Positions 60,554 through 64,000 of a stretch of 64,000 nt of DNA are shown here, one piece after another. A model generated the notes under the pieces. The model worked only from the letters and a program-made list of their open reading frames with translations, had not been told where the DNA came from and ran no database searches. Position numbers and translations under genes: made by a program. Source of the DNA: an uncultured Eubacterium sp. (GTDB lineage Bacteria; Bacillota; Clostridia; Lachnospirales; Lachnospiraceae); the NCBI GenBank assembly GCA_948579355.1, contig CAPAOV010000012.1:1-64000 (forward strand), read 5' to 3'. The first letter of the stretch is position 1; every line of letters begins with the position of its first letter.

Positions 60554-62341
60554 GTGAAAAAAGAAGATATGAACATTGTAATTGTAGGTCACGTAGACCA
60601 CGGCAAATCAACGTTGATGGGACGCCTGCTGGCGGACACTGACTCGCTGCCGGAAGGCAAACTGGAACAGGTAAAAGAGACGTGCCGCCGAAATTCCAAA
60701 CCGTTTGAATATGCGTTTCTTCTGGATGCATTGAAAGATGAACAGTCGCAGGGAATTACGATAGATACCGCCCGCTGTTTCTTTAAGACGGAAAAACGGG
60801 ATTATATTATTCTTGATGCTCCGGGGCACATTGAGTTTTTGAAAAATATGATTACCGGAGCTTCCCGCGCGGAGGCAGCCCTGCTGATGATTGATGCGAA
60901 AGAGGGCGTGCAGGAAAATTCCCGCCGTCATGCGTATATGCTTTCCATGTTAGGAATTAAGCAGATTGCAGTCGTTATCAATAAGATGGATTTAGTAGAT
61001 TATGACGAGGCCGTTTATGAGCGGGTGAAAGAAGAATATATTGAATTTTTAAAACAGATTTCCATAACGCCGAAATTTGTTCTTCCGGTAAGTTCTTTTG
61101 CCGGAGAAAATATTGTCAAAAAAAGTGATAAAATGCCTTGGTATGATGGTATGTGCGTCCTTGAGGTTCTGGACGCATTTGAGAGCGAGGGCGATAAGGA
61201 GAACCAGACGTTCCGTATGCCGGTTCAGGATGTCTATAAATTTACCCGCAATGGGGATGATAGACGAATTATTGCCGGAACGATTGAGTCGGGGACGATT
61301 CGCGCGGGGCAGGAAGTCGTGTTTTATCCGTCAGGAAAGCGCAGCCATGTAAAAAATATTGAGGTGTTCCATGCTCCGGCGATAGAAGTTGCCGTGCCGA
61401 ATATGGCGATTGGTTTTACGATGGAGGAGCAGATTTACATTACCCGCGGCGAGTTGATGAGTGTGGCCGATGAAAAGCCGCCGCAGACGGCTTCCCGCAT
61501 AACTGCCAATATTTTTTGGCTCGGGAAAAACGACTTGGTTAGCGGAAAAACGTATTACCTGAAAATAGGAGCAGACAAAGTCAAGGCTGAGCTTGAATGT
61601 GTGAAAGGGGTTATTAATTCCTCAAACCTTTCAGCCACGCAGGAGAAAACGTCGGTAGGGAGAAACGAAGTGGCAGAATGTGTGATTCGCACAGATAAGC
61701 CAATAGCTTTCGACTTGGTGAGCGATTTGGCGGGAACGAGCCGATTTGTCATTGTTGACAATTATGAGATTGCCGGAGGAGGAATTATCACGGCAGCCAT
61801 GCCAGATGAACAGCAGGAACTCCATGAGGGCGCTATGCTGCGTAACTTTAAGTGGGAAGTAAGCGATGTGTCCGCCGAGGAGCGCATGGAGCATTATGCG
61901 CAGAAACCAAATCTGCTTGTGCTGACTGGGCCGGAGGGAACAGGAAAGAAAAAACTGGCCAAAATGTTAGAGCGGGATTTACTGAACCGCGGTCGTTTTG
62001 TCTATTATATGGGAATGGGAAGTTATCTGTATGGAGTAGGGGCAGATACGAAAAAATCCGATGTGCAGGACCACACGGAGCAGATACGGCGCTTTGCCGA
62101 AGTGGCAAATCTTATGTTGGATGCCGGTATGATTTTGATTGTGACAGCTACCGACCTGACACAGTCTGATTACAAGATTATGAAGATGGTTATGGAGCGG
62201 GAATTTGAAATAATATGGGTAGGTAATGAAATTACGACAAATCTTTCTCCTGATTTGCAACTGGCAGATAAGGACTATGAAAAAGGCATTTGGAGGATTA
62301 CAGATTTGTTAAAAGAAGTAGGAGCCATTTTCAGAGTATAA
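60554..62341 (+). CDS. cysN: Sulfate adenylyltransferase subunit 1 with a degenerate APS-kinase-like domain
   Basis: This 595-residue protein is the GTPase subunit that drives APS synthesis. G-motifs are intact: GHVDHGKST near 12-20, DAPGH near 94 and NKMD near 148, and EF-Tu-like beta domains follow (about 210-435). The last 150 residues resemble APS kinase, but its key sites are lost. The P-loop is GPEGTGKKK (about 457) with Lys in place of Ser/Thr. The DGDNIRHG motif is replaced by GMGSYLYGVG, and the FISPFR region by TATDLTQSD. The GTG start at 60554 follows GGAGGTG. A separate intact APS kinase gene comes 12 bases later, so this domain is probably structural or regulatory. Confidence 0.94.
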   Translation: MKKEDMNIVIVGHVDHGKSTLMGRLLADTDSLPEGKLEQVKETCRRNSKPFEYAFLLDALKDEQSQGITIDTARCFFKTEKRDYIILDAPGHIEFLKNMITGASRAEAALLMIDAKEGVQENSRRHAYMLSMLGIKQIAVVINKMDLVDYDEAVYERVKEEYIEFLKQISITPKFVLPVSSFAGENIVKKSDKMPWYDGMCVLEVLDAFESEGDKENQTFRMPVQDVYKFTRNGDDRRIIAGTIESGTIRAGQEVVFYPSGKRSHVKNIEVFHAPAIEVAVPNMAIGFTMEEQIYITRGELMSVADEKPPQTASRITANIFWLGKNDLVSGKTYYLKIGADKVKAELECVKGVINSSNLSATQEKTSVGRNEVAECVIRTDKPIAFDLVSDLAGTSRFVIVDNYEIAGGGIITAAMPDEQQELHEGAMLRNFKWEVSDVSAEERMEHYAQKPNLLVLTGPEGTGKKKLAKMLERDLLNRGRFVYYMGMGSYLYGVGADTKKSDVQDHTEQIRRFAEVANLMLDAGMILIVTATDLTQSDYKIMKMVMEREFEIIWVGNEITTNLSPDLQLADKDYEKGIWRITDLLKEVGAIFRV

Positions 62342-62353
62342 AGAGGTTTGCTT

Positions 62354-62941
62354 ATGAATAATAATAATATCGTCTGGCACCCGAATAAAGTGACCGAAGC
62401 AGACAGGCAAAAGGTATTGGGCCAGAAAGGACTTGTCGTATGGTTTACCGGCCTGTCCGGTTCCGGCAAATCGACAATTGCAGTGGAAGTCGAAAAGATG
62501 CTGATTGATGCGGGCCACGCCGCCTATTTACTGGACGGCGACAACATCCGCCACGGAATTAATTCGGATTTGGGATTTAGCGATGAGGAGCGAAATGAAA
62601 ATATACGGAGAATCGGCGAGATTGCAGCTCTATTTGCTGACGCTGGAATGATTGCCTTGGTTTCCTTTATCTCACCGTTCCGGAAGATGCGGGAGTTCGC
62701 CAGAGGACGTGTCAGAGAGGGCGGCTTTATTGAAGTTTACGTCAGTACGGACTTTGAAACATGCGCGCAAAGAGACCCAAAAGGGTTATACAAAAAGAAT
62801 ATTAAAAATTTCACAGGAAAAGATTCTTTGTATGAAGAGCCATTGCGTGCAGAATTGGTTCTTGATACGAAAGACAGTACGCCGATAGCGTGTGCGAAAC
62901 AGGTATACGATATGGTGGCTCAGTTTATTTGCTGCAGTTAG
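62354..62941 (+). CDS. cysC: Adenylylsulfate (APS) kinase
   Basis: This 195-residue enzyme phosphorylates APS to PAPS, the activated sulfate donor. The P-loop GLSGSGKST (33-41), the APS-binding DGDNIRHG near 66, NIRRIGEIAALFADAGM near 83, FISPFRKMRE near 105 and RDPKGLYKK near 138 are all conserved. The ATG at 62354 has AAGAGG upstream. It follows cysN by 12 bases and is followed 37 bases later by the sulfotransferase gene, so PAPS synthesis is placed directly beside a sulfate-transfer enzyme. No APS or PAPS reductase gene is visible. Confidence 0.96.
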   Translation: MNNNNIVWHPNKVTEADRQKVLGQKGLVVWFTGLSGSGKSTIAVEVEKMLIDAGHAAYLLDGDNIRHGINSDLGFSDEERNENIRRIGEIAALFADAGMIALVSFISPFRKMREFARGRVREGGFIEVYVSTDFETCAQRDPKGLYKKNIKNFTGKDSLYEEPLRAELVLDTKDSTPIACAKQVYDMVAQFICCS

Positions 62942-62978
62942 CGGCTTAAAAAATTAATCACATGGAGGAACAATACAA

Positions 62979-64000
62979 ATGGAAAATGTTTTAGTTGCTT
63001 CGTGTAAAAGGGTAAAGGGTAAAGTATTACGAAAGGTTAAAAGACAAAGCATCATGCTAAAGGATAGGACGCTTCAATTATCCGATGGTGCAGAGTTGGT
63101 AGTAGGTGGTCTCGGTTTACTGGATAAGAAAGCGAGAATGCAGGCAGATAATTTTGTACGCCCACAGAAAGCACAGTATAAAACAAATATGTGGCAGGAA
63201 AATTCTTTGGCAGTTAAGACCCAGTCAAGAGACTTTGTTTTACAAACGATGCTTGAAAGCGGCGAGTTTACGTTTGACCACATGTATGTAATACGAAATC
63301 CCTATGGAGAATCTCCGCTTGTTGCGCTGGCGTTATTTGTAACCGAGGCAGCGTGCCGAGTAAGGGTGACAACAAAAGGAAAGACACCGGAGACTGATTA
63401 TGTTTCTGAACTGCCATCTGCGAAGAAACATAGAGTACCTATTTTAGGCTTATACCCGGGAATGGAAAATCAGGTTTTGATAGAATTGCTGGATGATTAT
63501 AATCAGACATTAGCAAGTCATACGATTCCGATTGAGACGAAGAACTTACCGAGATATATGAGAGAATGCATTACGGTGAAGAAAAAACCGGAAAACCCGG
63601 CGTTTCCGTTTGTCCTCATTAACGGCGGCGTAGATATTCATACGTGTGCTTTCGACAGGGAGGGCGACATCCGTTTCTTCCTGCGGCGCAAACCGAGGGG
63701 ATATGGTATTTTCCCATTGTCAAAAGGGCGTTTTTTCTATATGGAAAAAGATATCGCCACCCCGTCTTTTTCGAATCCACAGACAGTACAGTCCCATGAT
63801 ATGGACTACATGGGGCGCATTTTTAAGACCTATCACACAAAGAACGGCGTACACCATACGGTGGAAGAGAAAATCGGCGGCAATATTTTGGCGGGAAGTA
63901 ATACAATGCTTGAGCATACCGAGGATATGGTAATTGAAATTGATAGAAACACGGGTGAAATCGTGTGGAGTCTGGAAATATGGGATTTGTTTGATGATAC
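62979..64000 (+). CDS. Arylsulfate sulfotransferase (ASST family), N-terminal part
   Basis: The reading frame is open from 62979 to the window edge (340 residues seen). GGAGG lies about 10 bases before the ATG. It carries the ASST N-terminal beta domain (NPYGESPLVALALF near 109) and the start of the six-bladed propeller: VLINGGVDIHTCAFDREGDI near 210, SHDMDYMGRIFKTYH near 269, HHTVEEKIGGN near 288 and LEHTEDMVIEIDRNTGEIVW near 306. The rest of the catalytic propeller is off-window. Known ASSTs transfer sulfate between phenols without PAPS. No signal peptide is visible, so it may be cytoplasmic, next to the PAPS-making genes. Confidence 0.88.
   Translation, partial: MENVLVASCKRVKGKVLRKVKRQSIMLKDRTLQLSDGAELVVGGLGLLDKKARMQADNFVRPQKAQYKTNMWQENSLAVKTQSRDFVLQTMLESGEFTFDHMYVIRNPYGESPLVALALFVTEAACRVRVTTKGKTPETDYVSELPSAKKHRVPILGLYPGMENQVLIELLDDYNQTLASHTIPIETKNLPRYMRECITVKKKPENPAFPFVLINGGVDIHTCAFDREGDIRFFLRRKPRGYGIFPLSKGRFFYMEKDIATPSFSNPQTVQSHDMDYMGRIFKTYHTKNGVHHTVEEKIGGNILAGSNTMLEHTEDMVIEIDRNTGEIVWSLEIWDLFDD

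Overview
The window reads as chromosomal DNA of an anaerobic, xylan-degrading gut or rumen member of the Lachnospiraceae (Bacillota, Clostridia). The evidence is strong GGAGG-type ribosome binding sites, frequent TTG and GTG starts, meso-diaminopimelate dehydrogenase, Cache-type chemoreceptors, DUF4474, DUF5662 and DUF6273 proteins, and secreted enzymes that carry a lysine-rich Ig-like (Big_2) domain straight after the signal peptide. There is no rRNA, prophage, transposase or CRISPR array. The species cannot be named from sequence alone.

Layout. 1-12.2 kb is core metabolism and sensing: the 3' end of a tRNA-Lys, a GNAT acetyltransferase, a MATE exporter, a chemoreceptor, an amino-acid ABC transporter whose binding protein looks circularly permuted, a nitroreductase, a GGDEF protein, mtnN, a PHP phosphatase and ddh. 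12.2-17.6 kb holds a second chemoreceptor and two cytoplasmic glycosidases (DUF5060/apiosidase-like and GH43). 17.7-19.4 kb is an AbiE-type toxin-antitoxin pair. 19.6-23.4 kb is a divergent pair of secreted enzymes (GH10 xylanase, CE1-like esterase) separated by a 209-bp structured repeat, followed by a lipoprotein. 23.4-29.2 kb holds a phosphoesterase/DUF4474 pair and a response regulator-kinase-membrane protein-VanY peptidase cluster.

29.3-56.1 kb is the main xylan locus: a non-catalytic multi-module surface protein, a GH98 enzyme, a cytoplasmic and a secreted GH115 alpha-glucuronidase, a 1133-residue GH10 xylanase, araD, an SGNH esterase and a Big_2 protein. It is interrupted by a PIN toxin-antitoxin pair, an AEC transporter, an unrecognised nuclease-like gene and an arylsulfotransferase-like gene. 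56.2-59.5 kb has an AGCS symporter, DUF5662 and a second MATE exporter. 59.65 kb to the end is cysD-cysN-cysC followed directly by an arylsulfate sulfotransferase that runs off the window.

Working model. Secreted GH10, GH98, GH115 and the esterases strip and cut glucurono-arabinoxylan at the surface, helped by carbohydrate-binding-like modules and perhaps held there by the basic Ig-like domain. The fragments enter by a transporter not in this window and are finished inside by GH43, GH115 and the DUF5060 enzyme; AraD passes arabinose carbon to the pentose phosphate pathway. The last operon activates sulfate to APS and PAPS next to a sulfotransferase, which suggests sulfation of a small molecule or glycan rather than cysteine synthesis. 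This coupling, the five-copy module family and the permuted binding protein are the most interesting items.
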